From an uncultured Candidatus Saccharibacteria bacterium (GTDB lineage Bacteria > Patescibacteriota > Saccharimonadia > Saccharimonadales > Saccharimonadaceae), in the NCBI GenBank assembly GCA_934725355.1, contig CAKVAO010000004.1, positions 1 to 64,000 on the forward strand: 64,000 nt of DNA. The letters are read 5' to 3'. This document shows positions 26,040 to 34,161 of this stretch, piece by piece (position 1 is the first letter of the stretch; each line of letters starts with the position of its first letter). Both the position numbers and the translations under genes were made by a program. The notes under the pieces are model-generated. The model saw only the letters and a list, made by a program, of their open reading frames with translations. It ran no database searches and was not told the DNA's origin.

Positions 26040-26870
26040 TTATAATTCAGCGCCAGTGTTAGGAGCAGTAACCTTAGATTCAGATGCGTTATTATTGCTT
26101 GCACTAGGTGTGGTAACTTCTAGATTACTGTTACCCGAGTTATCAGCATCGCCAGTCTGATTACCATTTTCATTGTTGCCAGAGTTCGAATCGCTATTGT
26201 TGTCGCCTTCTACACCAGAAACCTTCACTAGTGCAGCAACTGCCTTCTTTAAACTCTCAGTCGCAGTATCGATGTCCTTAGCTGCAGCACCATTTTTGCC
26301 TTTGTATTCAACATTTGCGTTGTATACAGTCTTGGCTGCATCGTAAGCCTTACTGTAAGCACTGTAGCCCTCTTTAGTGTAGGCACTAGCGCCTAGCTTA
26401 TCTTCACCTAGTTCAGCAGCAAGTGCCATTTCATTATCTAGTTGAGCCTTAGCACCCTTTTCTTTCCAAATAGTTTTAGCATCATTATCATTCAATCCCT
26501 GGTCAATCGTACCGGTGGCGCCTTTGACTTTTTTGTCAAGATTCTCTACGGACTTCCCAGCCTCTATGTCATTAACAATTTGCTTGGCTTGATCCAAATC
26601 ACCCAAGAAAACCTTAACTCTGTCTGATTTGAAGTATGTAGGATACTCAGATGCAACGTAACGCTCAGCCTTAGTGATAGCATCCTGCAAAGGCTTTATT
26701 TTGTTAGCATCTTCCTCTGAAATAGCACTGACATTATATGCATTCGACAAACTCAAAACAGTTGGCGCTGCAATTCCCGCTAGCAGGCTAACACCCAGTA
26801 AAGAGACTCCCGCTACCTTAAAGCCAGTTGATGACTTTAGGCTAAATTTACTGTACTTATTGGATCTCAT
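26040..26870 (-). CDS. Secreted surface protein with FIVAR-like region and PNTG end
   Basis: A 276-residue exported protein. A basic N-terminus and hydrophobic core (VAGVSLLGVSLLAGIAAP) form a signal peptide to about residue 46. The mature part has a helical FIVAR-like repeat (YSKAYDAAKTVYNANVEYKG, then IDTATESLKKAVAALVKV), then an Asn/Ser/Gly linker, ending VTAPNTGAEL. PNTG resembles a sortase motif, but no hydrophobic anchor or basic tail follows before the stop. AAGGAGG precedes the ATG, and a promoter with an 11-bp G-tract lies upstream. Confidence 0.75.
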   Translation of the reverse strand: MRSNKYSKFSLKSSTGFKVAGVSLLGVSLLAGIAAPTVLSLSNAYNVSAISEEDANKIKPLQDAITKAERYVASEYPTYFKSDRVKVFLGDLDQAKQIVNDIEAGKSVENLDKKVKGATGTIDQGLNDNDAKTIWKEKGAKAQLDNEMALAAELGEDKLGASAYTKEGYSAYSKAYDAAKTVYNANVEYKGKNGAAAKDIDTATESLKKAVAALVKVSGVEGDNNSDSNSGNNENGNQTGDADNSGNSNLEVTTPSASNNNASESKVTAPNTGAEL

Positions 26871-26898
26871 AAATTACCCTCCTTTTTAAGCTATTAAC

Positions 26899-26931
26899 AT
26901 ATTACCCCCCCCCCCACAACATTTTCGTCAA
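26899..26931 (-). promoter_or_regulatory. Candidate phase-variable promoter (poly-G spacer)
   Basis: On the minus strand, TTGACG (26926-26931) and TAATAT (26899-26904) are separated by 21 nt that include an uninterrupted run of 11 G. Loss of 3-4 G would restore the usual 17-18 nt spacing. It lies 29-60 nt upstream of the surface protein start. Confidence 0.6.
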
Positions 26932-27027
26932 GCCTCTAGCGTAATGACTGTGTAGTAATATTAACATTTATGCTATGCAAATCTCGCCACAGCAAACGCC
27001 CGCCAAATTCTGTTGTATTATATAGTT

Positions 27028-27720
27028 ATGAGATTAAACAAATACATTGCACTAGCCACTGGTGTTAGCCGGCGCGAGGCAGATGATTTAATTGTGTCAG
27101 GGGTCGTAGCAGTAAACGGTGAGCAAGCTAAGCTAGGCGAACCAGTTGACGAGAACGCTAAAGTTGCCGTACGCGGACAGTTAGTTCAGTTGCCTGAGTC
27201 GCGTACAGTTATAGTATTGAATAAGCCAGTTGGCTATGTTTGTTCGCGCAATGCTCAGGCCAAGGGGGTTCAGACCGTCTATGCACTATTGCCTGACAAG
27301 TACAAAAAGCTAAAGACCATCGGTCGTCTAGACAAAGATTCGTCTGGGCTAATCATGTTAACTGATGACGGCGACTTAGCTTTCCGTCTAACTCACCCAA
27401 AATTTGCTAAGACAAAGCAGTACCTAGTAACCATTGATAAGGCACTCGAACCCCTACATCAGCAGATGATCAACGACTTTGGCGTGAATCTACCCGACGG
27501 TCGTAGTCAGCTAGGACTAGAGAAGTTAAATGACAATCGTCGCGAATGGCGTGTCGTTATGCACGAAGGACGCAATCGCCAGATTAGACGCACTTTTACT
27601 GCTCTAGGCTACACTGTAATCAAGCTACATCGTACTGACTTTGATAACATTTCGCTATCCGGGCTAAAACCTGGCAAATTTATCGAGCTGACAGAGGCTG
27701 AGATTAGCCATATCAGCTAG
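27028..27720 (+). CDS. rluB: rRNA pseudouridine synthase, RsuA/RluB family
   Basis: A 230-residue enzyme. An N-terminal S4 RNA-binding domain (MRLNKYIALATGVSRREADD) precedes the catalytic domain with GRLDKDSSGLIMLTDDGDL, which contains the catalytic Asp. The end includes the family motif EGRNRQIRRTF. It isomerises a uridine in rRNA; RluB versus RsuA/RluE cannot be settled here. TATTAT ends 6 nt before the ATG (leaderless). Confidence 0.88.
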   Translation: MRLNKYIALATGVSRREADDLIVSGVVAVNGEQAKLGEPVDENAKVAVRGQLVQLPESRTVIVLNKPVGYVCSRNAQAKGVQTVYALLPDKYKKLKTIGRLDKDSSGLIMLTDDGDLAFRLTHPKFAKTKQYLVTIDKALEPLHQQMINDFGVNLPDGRSQLGLEKLNDNRREWRVVMHEGRNRQIRRTFTALGYTVIKLHRTDFDNISLSGLKPGKFIELTEAEISHIS

Positions 27721-27799
27721 TTTTCACACACGGCTCTAATATCCATAAGCCAGATCTAACCTGTATAGCCCAATTTATAGACTAACTACCTACACCATA

Positions 27800-27826
27800 A
27801 AAGACCCGCTAAATCAGCGGGTCTTT
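27800..27826. terminator. Bidirectional terminator between rluB and fusA
   Basis: A perfect 11-bp stem AAAGACCCGCT / AGCGGGTCTTT between convergent genes. Confidence 0.9.
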
Positions 27827-27849
27827 TGCTCAAGCAGGATATTGCCTAA

Positions 27850-29934
27850 CTATCTGTTACGCTCTTCGATAATCTTCTGTGCAACGTTGTTTGGCACTTC
27901 TTCGTACTTATCTAGCTCCATAGAGCTGGCAGCACGACCCTGTGACATTGAACGCAGGTCGGTAGTGTAGCCGAACAGCTCACCTAACGGCGCATAACCA
28001 ACAATCTGCTTTGCACCACCCATCAAGTCATCCATCTTCTCGACGCGACCACGGCGGCTGTTTAAGTCACCAATCACATCACCCATGAATTCTTCAGGAG
28101 TAACAATGTTAAGCTTCATCACTGGTTCTAGTAGAACAGGCTTAGCCTGCTTCACACCCTCGCGAGTTGCCAAGGCGCCAGCCATCTTGAAGGCCATTTC
28201 ACTAGAGTCGACCTCGTGATACGAGCCATCGTACAGAGTAGCCTTCACATCAACTACTGGGTAACCAGCAATCACACCACCATCTAAGGTCTCTTGGATA
28301 CCAGCCTTAACAGCTGGACGGTATTCCTGTGGCACAACACCACCCTTAATCTGATCAACGAACTCAAAGCCCTTACCTGGCTCGTTTGGCTCTAGCTTCA
28401 GCCATACGTCACCATACTGACCTTTACCACCAGACTGCTTAATGTATTTACCTTGAACTTCGGTAGTACCACGAATAGTTTCGCGATAAGCAACCTGAGG
28501 TTTACCAGTATTAGCCTCAACATTGAATTCACGGTGTAAGCGATCAACGATAATCTCTAGGTGTAGCTCACCCATACCCGAGATAATGGTCTGGCCAGTT
28601 TCCTCGTCTGTGTGAACACGGAAGGTTGGGTCTTCCTCGGCTAGACGGTGCAAACCAATATCCATCTTCTCTTGGTCAGCCTTAGATTTCGGCTCCACGG
28701 CAATAGATACCGGTGGCTCAACGAACTCAATTGACTCTAGGTGAATTGGATGTGCTGGGTCACATAGAGTGTTACCAGTAGTAGTCTTCTTTAGACCAAT
28801 CACACCTGCGATATCACCAGCCTTAATTTCCTTGATTTCTTCGCGCTTATCAGCAAACATGCGAACTAGACGGCCAATGCGCTCTTTCTCACCAGTGTTG
28901 CTGTTTAGCACGTACGAGCCAGCCTTCAGCACGCCGCTGTAGACACGTACGTAGACCAATTTACCAACGAACGGGTCGTTAGCAATCTTGAATGCCAAAG
29001 CAGACAACGGAGCTTCGGTGTTGGTTGCGCGCTCAATCTCGTCGCCGCTTTTTGGATCAGTACCTGTAACATCAGGGGTATCGACAGGTGAAGGCAGATA
29101 GTCGACAACTAGGTCAAGTAGCTTCTCGACGATAACGCCACGACCATCACCACCAGTAACTAGATAGAAGTCACCCTTAACAGTCAACTTACGTAGACAC
29201 TTAACTAGCTCTTCCTGGGTAATAGAGTCTTCGCCCTCGGCTAGATAGCGCTCAAACAATTCATCATCAGCCTCAACAGCCTTCTCAACTAGCTTAGTGC
29301 GATATTCCTTAGCCTTCTCAACCATATCAGCCGGGATTTCACCCTCGACTAGCTTGTGGTCGTTATACTCTTTGTAGGTGTAAGCCTTCATGTTGATTAG
29401 GTCAACCACACCATGAACGGTCTTCTCAAAGCCGATAGGTAGATGAATCGGCAGTGCATTCTTGCTCAAACGCTGATGCACTGAATCTAGTGACTTGTAG
29501 AAATCGCCACCAATCTGATTAATCTTATTGATAAAGATCAAGCGTGGTACGTTGTACTTGTTAGCCTGGCGCCAAACGGTCTCAGTCTGAGCCTCGACAC
29601 CCATCTTGCCGTCTAGCACACAAACAGCACCATCAAGCACGCGCAGAGAGCGCTCAACCTCAGCGGTAAAATCTATGTGCCCTGGTGTATCAATGATGTT
29701 GATGTGACAACCTTCCCAGTAGCAGGTAACAGCGGCTGAGGCAATGGTAATACCGCGCTCACGCTCCTGATCCATGAAGTCAGTCACAGTTTCGCCGTCG
29801 TGCACAGCGCCGATCTTGTGTACCAAACCAGTACGGTACAAGATACCTTCAGTGGTAGTAGTCTTGCCGGCGTCGATGTGGGCAATAATACCGATGTTGC
29901 GGAATTTGTCCAATGGAGTATTAATTTCTGCCAT
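27850..29934 (-). CDS. fusA: Elongation factor G
   Basis: A 694-residue translocation GTPase with all five domains. G1 is AHIDAGKTTTTE, G2/G3 are RGITIASAAV and DTPGHIDF. The G4 motif reads NKIN (FINKINQIGG), with Asn in place of the usual Asp of NKxD; the codon is AAT. Domain IV has GEYRP-like VVPQEYRPAVKAG. It lies 80 nt after rpsG and is the last gene of the rpsL-rpsG-fusA run. Confidence 0.98.
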   Translation of the reverse strand: MAEINTPLDKFRNIGIIAHIDAGKTTTTEGILYRTGLVHKIGAVHDGETVTDFMDQERERGITIASAAVTCYWEGCHINIIDTPGHIDFTAEVERSLRVLDGAVCVLDGKMGVEAQTETVWRQANKYNVPRLIFINKINQIGGDFYKSLDSVHQRLSKNALPIHLPIGFEKTVHGVVDLINMKAYTYKEYNDHKLVEGEIPADMVEKAKEYRTKLVEKAVEADDELFERYLAEGEDSITQEELVKCLRKLTVKGDFYLVTGGDGRGVIVEKLLDLVVDYLPSPVDTPDVTGTDPKSGDEIERATNTEAPLSALAFKIANDPFVGKLVYVRVYSGVLKAGSYVLNSNTGEKERIGRLVRMFADKREEIKEIKAGDIAGVIGLKKTTTGNTLCDPAHPIHLESIEFVEPPVSIAVEPKSKADQEKMDIGLHRLAEEDPTFRVHTDEETGQTIISGMGELHLEIIVDRLHREFNVEANTGKPQVAYRETIRGTTEVQGKYIKQSGGKGQYGDVWLKLEPNEPGKGFEFVDQIKGGVVPQEYRPAVKAGIQETLDGGVIAGYPVVDVKATLYDGSYHEVDSSEMAFKMAGALATREGVKQAKPVLLEPVMKLNIVTPEEFMGDVIGDLNSRRGRVEKMDDLMGGAKQIVGYAPLGELFGYTTDLRSMSQGRAASSMELDKYEEVPNNVAQKIIEERNR

Positions 29935-30014
29935 ATATCCTTCTTTATTAAACTATCTTTTCTAAAAACCAGCTCAGACGAACCGTCATTATAGACGATT
30001 CGTCATGTCGGTAA

Positions 30015-30494
30015 CTAAACACGCGCAAAGTGTGCAAATGCGCGGTTAGCTTCAGCCATACGGTGAGTATCTTCCTTCTTCTTGAAGGCTGCACCAGTTT
30101 GGTTAACAGCGTCCACGATTTCAGCAGCTAAACGCTGTTCATATGGCATACCCTTGCGAGCACGAGCAGCCTGAACTAGCCACATAAAGGCGTAATGCTC
30201 TTGGCGGCGACCCTTAATCGGGAATGGAATCTGATAGTTAGCACCACCAACACGGCGACTCTTAACTTCATATTCAGGTGAAATGTTCTTCATTGCGGTC
30301 TCCAGAACCTCTAGTGGGTTCTCGCTCTTCACCTTCTTAGCAGCAATCTCTAGAGCACTGTAAACCATACGCTCAGCAGCTAGTTTCTTGCCGTCTAGCA
30401 TTGACTTGTTAATTAAACGCTGCACCAGCACGCTATTGTACTTGCGATCAGGATTGATGCGACGTGCTAGAGACTTAGTTGTTTTACGCGGCAT
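30015..30494 (-). CDS. rpsG: 30S ribosomal protein S7
   Basis: A 159-residue S7 of normal length (MPRKTTKSLARRINPDRKYN; VGGANYQIPFPIKGRRQEHY). It nucleates 30S head assembly on 16S rRNA. It starts 2 nt after the rpsL stop, so the pair is co-translated. Confidence 0.98.
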   Translation of the reverse strand: MPRKTTKSLARRINPDRKYNSVLVQRLINKSMLDGKKLAAERMVYSALEIAAKKVKSENPLEVLETAMKNISPEYEVKSRRVGGANYQIPFPIKGRRQEHYAFMWLVQAARARKGMPYEQRLAAEIVDAVNQTGAAFKKKEDTHRMAEANRAFAHFARV

Positions 30495-30496
30495 GA

Positions 30497-30910
30497 TTAT
30501 TTGTCTCCTTTCTTAGCACCGTACTTACTGCGACCACGCTTGCGGCCATCAACACCTTGTAGGTCTAGTGCACCACGCACGATATGGTAACGCACACCCG
30601 GTAAATCTGGCACACGACCACCGCGTACTAGAACAACGGCGTGCTCTTGCAGGTTGTGCTTTTCACCACCGATATAAGCCCAGACTTCCTGTCCATTAGT
30701 TAGACGGACACGAGCAACCTTACGCATTGCCGAGTTAGGCTTCTTTGGTGTCTTAGTAGTGACCTTTACGCACACACCGCGCTTCAAAGGACCATTCTGG
30801 TTATAAATACGAGTCTTTAGTGTATTCTGGATCGTCAGCAACGCAGGTGACTTGCTCTTCTTAGCAGCGCGTTTGCGTGGCTTACGAACCAACTGATTGA
30901 TTGTAGGCAT
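30497..30910 (-). CDS. rpsL: 30S ribosomal protein S12
   Basis: A 137-residue S12. The decoding-site loop TTKTPKKPNSAMRKVARV is conserved. In the second loop the sequence is GGRVPDLPGVRYH, where the usual Lys before DLPG (the K87/K88 streptomycin-resistance position) is Pro; the codon is CCA. First gene of the rpsL-rpsG-fusA run. Confidence 0.98.
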   Translation of the reverse strand: MPTINQLVRKPRKRAAKKSKSPALLTIQNTLKTRIYNQNGPLKRGVCVKVTTKTPKKPNSAMRKVARVRLTNGQEVWAYIGGEKHNLQEHAVVLVRGGRVPDLPGVRYHIVRGALDLQGVDGRKRGRSKYGAKKGDK

Positions 30911-31029
30911 TGAACTCCCTCTAATCTTAAACCAATATTAACAGCGTTTCTCCATCCCAGCACGAATAAGAAACATTGAAACTCAATTTATAGATTAGCA
31001 CTTTTTAGTACAGAATTCAAGATACCAGA

Positions 31030-31075
31030 TGCGACATCACAACAACCCACACGGCGATATATTTGTATGGAAATC
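31030..31075. repeat. Direct repeat, left copy, flanking M16 cassette 4
   Basis: A 46-bp stretch matching 32700-32745 at 44 of 46 positions in the same orientation. On the minus strand it reads DFHTNISPCGLL-stop, i.e. the end of the 273-aa protein encoded at 32707, here detached from any gene body. Confidence 0.88.
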
Positions 31076-31091
31076 ACCATATGGACAAATA

Positions 31092-32054
31092 CTATCTAGG
31101 AAATAAGCTCCCTGGGTTATCGTAATTAAAATCTGAGGCTGTCGCGTTTCGTCTGAAGATCAAATAGACACCTAGCTTGTTAACTGTTGAGAGAAGATTA
31201 TCAAGTGTCAGCTGTTGCTTTAGTCCCTCGATAGATCCCAATACACCCAAATAGTTATATAGGTCGTTGATGAAATTGGTATTAATATTTGCGTGCAAAT
31301 AACTCTGCTGTAGTTCGACTGGAGCACCTAGTATTTTGCTGATGTTGTACTCTATGTTGTCGCCAAGATGTTTTATATCTGCACGCCTACTTATGATACA
31401 ATTAGCCTTAAACAGGATTGAATCGTCGGTACATTCATTAAAGAAAGATGATTTAGTGTAGCCACCAAGCGTACCAATTGAGCTGCGTATTATATCGGTT
31501 AGGCAATCCTTGATAGCTGCTAATATTATACGATTGGCAATTGCAGGATGATCGATATCAATATTGACAGTAATGCTGTCAAATGAGTTTGGATACTTGC
31601 GGCTGGTGAGTACATTGGGCATTGTCAAGTCCTTGTAATAATTAATTCTATCTAGGCGAGTATCCGACATTATGTCGACGGATTGAAAGCAGTGTCTTTC
31701 AAGTCGATTGACTGATTCGGCAAATTGGACACTATCGTGTATTTGGTAAAGCTTGCCTGTTTCCGCTTCGATCTGGGACTTATAGGTGTTAAGTCTTGCG
31801 TGATCTATTTTTGGACATGACGCTACGATGTTGTTTAGTTTGGATAATATGTCATCATTTATTGCAGATATGCTTAATAAAATAACTTTTTGAAAGGTTG
31901 TGGCTGATATATTGCAAAGCAATGAGACGGGAGCTCTGCAACACTTTTCCAATTGCTTGCAGGTTGCATCGATGTAGGCGTGTTCAAAAATATGAGCGAT
32001 GTCTGGCTCAATGCCTGATATGTTCATGAAATATATTTGCGATACGCTACTCAT
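31092..32054 (-). CDS. Short, divergent M16-like metallopeptidase (cassette 4)
   Basis: A 320-residue M16-like protein, about 100 residues shorter than the other three. The zinc motif HIFEH is at residues 21-25, so the first N-terminal strand region is missing or reduced. The downstream acidic segment (YKSQIEAETGKL) is less typical. TATAAT lies 9 nt before the ATG at 32054, giving a separate, near-leaderless promoter downstream of the peptide gene's terminator. It may be an active short protease or a decaying family member. Confidence 0.65.
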   Translation of the reverse strand: MSSVSQIYFMNISGIEPDIAHIFEHAYIDATCKQLEKCCRAPVSLLCNISATTFQKVILLSISAINDDILSKLNNIVASCPKIDHARLNTYKSQIEAETGKLYQIHDSVQFAESVNRLERHCFQSVDIMSDTRLDRINYYKDLTMPNVLTSRKYPNSFDSITVNIDIDHPAIANRIILAAIKDCLTDIIRSSIGTLGGYTKSSFFNECTDDSILFKANCIISRRADIKHLGDNIEYNISKILGAPVELQQSYLHANINTNFINDLYNYLGVLGSIEGLKQQLTLDNLLSTVNKLGVYLIFRRNATASDFNYDNPGSLFPR

Positions 32055-32075
32055 CTACTAATGATTATACCTTAT

Positions 32076-32104
32076 TAAAAAGAAAGAGGGCAACGATGTT
32101 GCCC
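32076..32104 (-). terminator. Terminator between 53-aa peptide gene and M16 gene
   Basis: A perfect 7-bp stem GGGCAAC / GTTGCCC with a 3-nt loop, followed on the minus strand by TCTTTCTTTTT. It directly follows the peptide stop at 32115. Confidence 0.88.
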
Positions 32105-32114
32105 TGCCAAGTGT

Positions 32115-32276
32115 TCACTTGGACTTCTGCCCCGACTGGCCGCGGCCTTCGCTGATGTGTGGACCAGATCCACACTTGAACTTGTCGCTGCCGCGAGACT
32201 GTTGCCTCGCTACGCGCTCAGCACCCTGTTGCTTGGACTGGTTGCTCTTGCTGCCGGGATTGCGTTTTGATGCCAT
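32115..32276 (-). CDS. Small basic peptide (53 aa), cassette 4
   Basis: A 53-residue Lys/Arg/Gln/Ser/Gly-rich peptide (MASKRNPGSKSNQSKQQGAE at the start; FKCGSGPHISEGRGQSGQ near the end) with one Cys. AAAGGATG lies upstream, behind a promoter of the same type as cassettes 2 and 3 and a 6-bp leader hairpin. It is unrelated in sequence to the 32-aa peptide, but has the same position before a terminator and an M16 gene. Confidence 0.65.
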   Translation of the reverse strand: MASKRNPGSKSNQSKQQGAERVARQQSRGSDKFKCGSGPHISEGRGQSGQKSK

Positions 32277-32297
32277 GATGACATCCTTTCATGTGCG

Positions 32298-32342
32298 AGA
32301 GACTGTGTCTCTAGTTTACATAGTCATCCGTGCTATGTACAA
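32298..32342 (-). promoter_or_regulatory. Promoter and leader hairpin of 53-aa peptide gene
   Basis: TTGTAC (32337-32342), an 18-nt spacer and TAAACT (32313-32318): the same -10 and spacing as the cassette 3 promoter. A hairpin AGAGAC-ACA-GTCTCT (32298-32312) overlaps the expected transcript start. Confidence 0.6.
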
Positions 32343-32349
32343 ATAAATA

Positions 32350-32637
32350 CTACTCCCGCAAGCTGGTGGTGTCAATCTGGTGCAATACATTACCAAAGCT
32401 ATCTCTAGTTATATCGTGCTTATCTGCGGCATCAGAGGATAACTCATATTCACGACTATCGCAAACAGCATTGATTTCCATCCAGTCAATTGGCTTATCG
32501 CCCAATATAACGCCAAGGTTAAAGGACATGTCTGCAAGATACGCTAATACCTTCTGATCATCATTATATTCAATAGCACCTTCAATAAACGTCTTTGCCA
32601 ACTGAGCTAAATTTTCAGCCTTATACTTTTCGTCCAT
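32350..32637 (-). CDS. Hypothetical acidic protein (95 aa), cassette 4
   Basis: A 95-residue acidic helical protein starting MDEKYKAENLAQLAKTF. TACAAT ends 6 nt before this ATG, so an upstream ATG at 32655 is rejected. It is in the size class of the 98/100-aa proteins of cassettes 2 and 3 but without clear sequence similarity. Lies between the two direct repeats of cassette 4. Confidence 0.6.
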   Translation of the reverse strand: MDEKYKAENLAQLAKTFIEGAIEYNDDQKVLAYLADMSFNLGVILGDKPIDWMEINAVCDSREYELSSDAADKHDITRDSFGNVLHQIDTTSLRE

Positions 32638-32699
32638 ACATTTATTGTATATCAAATTGGGGCAATATGATTATTTAGCACAGCCCTCAAAATGTCATG

Positions 32700-32745
32700 T
32701 GCGACATCACAACAATCCACACGGCGATATATTTGTATGAAAATC
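32700..32745. repeat. Direct repeat, right copy, flanking M16 cassette 4
   Basis: Second copy of the 46-bp repeat of 31030-31075. It covers the last 13 codons and stop of the gene at 32707-33528, so the cassette lies immediately past that gene's 3' end. Confidence 0.88.
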
Positions 32746-33528
32746 GATCCAAAACTTAACCTCGGCTTCGCGTCGCGTAATATCATCCGACGATATACTA
32801 ATACACGGTTTACTCAGCGCAGGATCGCCAATGACCTTATTTATTTCATTAGCCAATAACCGCATAGTTGGTAGATCGGTATCGTCAACAAAGACTTTAT
32901 TATTAACCATATCACGCAACACATCAATTAACCCTAACAGCATAAACCATGGCGACTCGCCTTCGTAATCCGTTAAGCCAGTTGACAAACCAGCTTCATC
33001 TCTAATGAACCATAATATGGCGTATCTTTTAAATAGATCCTTATATTCATCCTTATTCAATATAAGGCTCAGACTTTCAGCAGCATCTTGGCGCACATCA
33101 ATGCTTTGACGGCTATTGTCACGCATAATCGTGCTTTTGTTGTAGAATCTGTCTAGAATATGACGGCGAATAAATTCTTTCAACTGTGAATTCGTCTTGA
33201 GTTCATTGTAAGGTGCACCATTGGCTAGATCTACCAGGTTATTCAGTGCTTCATGTAGCTCTGATATGCCACTAAAATTTCGATCAGTCGTTTTAGCATT
33301 GGCAATTTTATAGACAATTAATTCACACTCGTTTATTGCGGAGTATTTATCGATCAGCTCGACAATCGACGGTGCTGAAAACAGCTCGAGTGCTCGCTCT
33401 CCCGCCAAGTGCAATTCGTCCAATCGGCCATCATCCAAGTCAATGTTCATACATGGGCAAAAGATTTGCGCTAAATTACTTTGTAATTTAAGGATAATGT
33501 CACAATCCGAGTTATTCATTTCTATCAT
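32707..33528 (-). CDS. Hypothetical protein, 273 aa
   Basis: A 273-residue soluble, mostly helical acidic protein (IILKLQSNLAQIFCPCMNID near the start; DFHTNISPCGLL at the end). No known domain. It begins 4 nt after the stop of the 101-aa gene upstream, so the two form an operon. Its 3' end is duplicated at 31030. Confidence 0.65.
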   Translation of the reverse strand: MIEMNNSDCDIILKLQSNLAQIFCPCMNIDLDDGRLDELHLAGERALELFSAPSIVELIDKYSAINECELIVYKIANAKTTDRNFSGISELHEALNNLVDLANGAPYNELKTNSQLKEFIRRHILDRFYNKSTIMRDNSRQSIDVRQDAAESLSLILNKDEYKDLFKRYAILWFIRDEAGLSTGLTDYEGESPWFMLLGLIDVLRDMVNNKVFVDDTDLPTMRLLANEINKVIGDPALSKPCISISSDDITRREAEVKFWIDFHTNISPCGLL

Positions 33529-33531
33529 TGC

Positions 33532-33837
33532 TTATCTCTTGAAGTCATCTAAAAACGGATCCAAATCAAACAATTCAATTACGCGTTCGCGACACTCCTC
33601 TACGGAATCACTATTGGCGCCATATCTACCAGCCGCCGCATTAACTATCTCACTCAAATACTCGTTTAAGGCGACTGCAATATCACTATCATCCAGCCAC
33701 ACACAAAATTCTTCGACCATTGTCGCTAGACTACTAGACAATTCAACACTACGCTTAATTTCATTGCTATCCGCCAACACCATAGTTGCACGTATAAATC
33801 TCTTGGCATCATCGTCCCATTCAACGCATTTACTCAT
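33532..33837 (-). CDS. Hypothetical acidic protein, 101 aa
   Basis: A 101-residue acidic protein (MSKCVEWDDDAKRFIRATMV). TATAAT lies 9 nt before the ATG. It forms a two-gene operon with the 273-aa gene. No known domain; the pattern of small acidic proteins in pairs resembles immunity or antitoxin genes, but there is no direct evidence. Confidence 0.6.
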   Translation of the reverse strand: MSKCVEWDDDAKRFIRATMVLADSNEIKRSVELSSSLATMVEEFCVWLDDSDIAVALNEYLSEIVNAAAGRYGANSDSVEECRERVIELFDLDPFLDDFKR

Positions 33838-33936
33838 ATAAAATCTATTATACAGAGAAAAGGCAGTTTTATATCATGCCTAGAATATAACTTAGTTATT
33901 CCTTTATAATAAACCATACACCCTGACGTAGGACTA

Positions 33937-34140
33937 TTATTGGCTATAGTCGCTTTCTCTGCTTGTCGCGTGAATCGCTTTCAACAATTCAATCTGGCGC
34001 AATACATAATCATCCAGCCAGCCGCGGCGTCTAGGCGAACTGATGGCTCCGCCTGCCTCATCAATATCGCCATCGCCCATATCTAGCGCCGAATCATATT
34101 CAGTGATTTGTAACAATAAATCGAATAGTGCGTCTATCAT
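33937..34140 (-). CDS. Hypothetical protein, 67 aa
   Basis: A 67-residue protein (MIDALFDLLLQITEYDSALD; SSPRRRGWLDDYVLRQIELL). No family recognised and no strong ribosome site, so it may be part of a decayed gene. It lies between two other small genes on the same strand. Confidence 0.4.
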   Translation of the reverse strand: MIDALFDLLLQITEYDSALDMGDGDIDEAGGAISSPRRRGWLDDYVLRQIELLKAIHATSRESDYSQ

Positions 34141-34161
34141 AGTAGAACCAGTTCTCAGACT

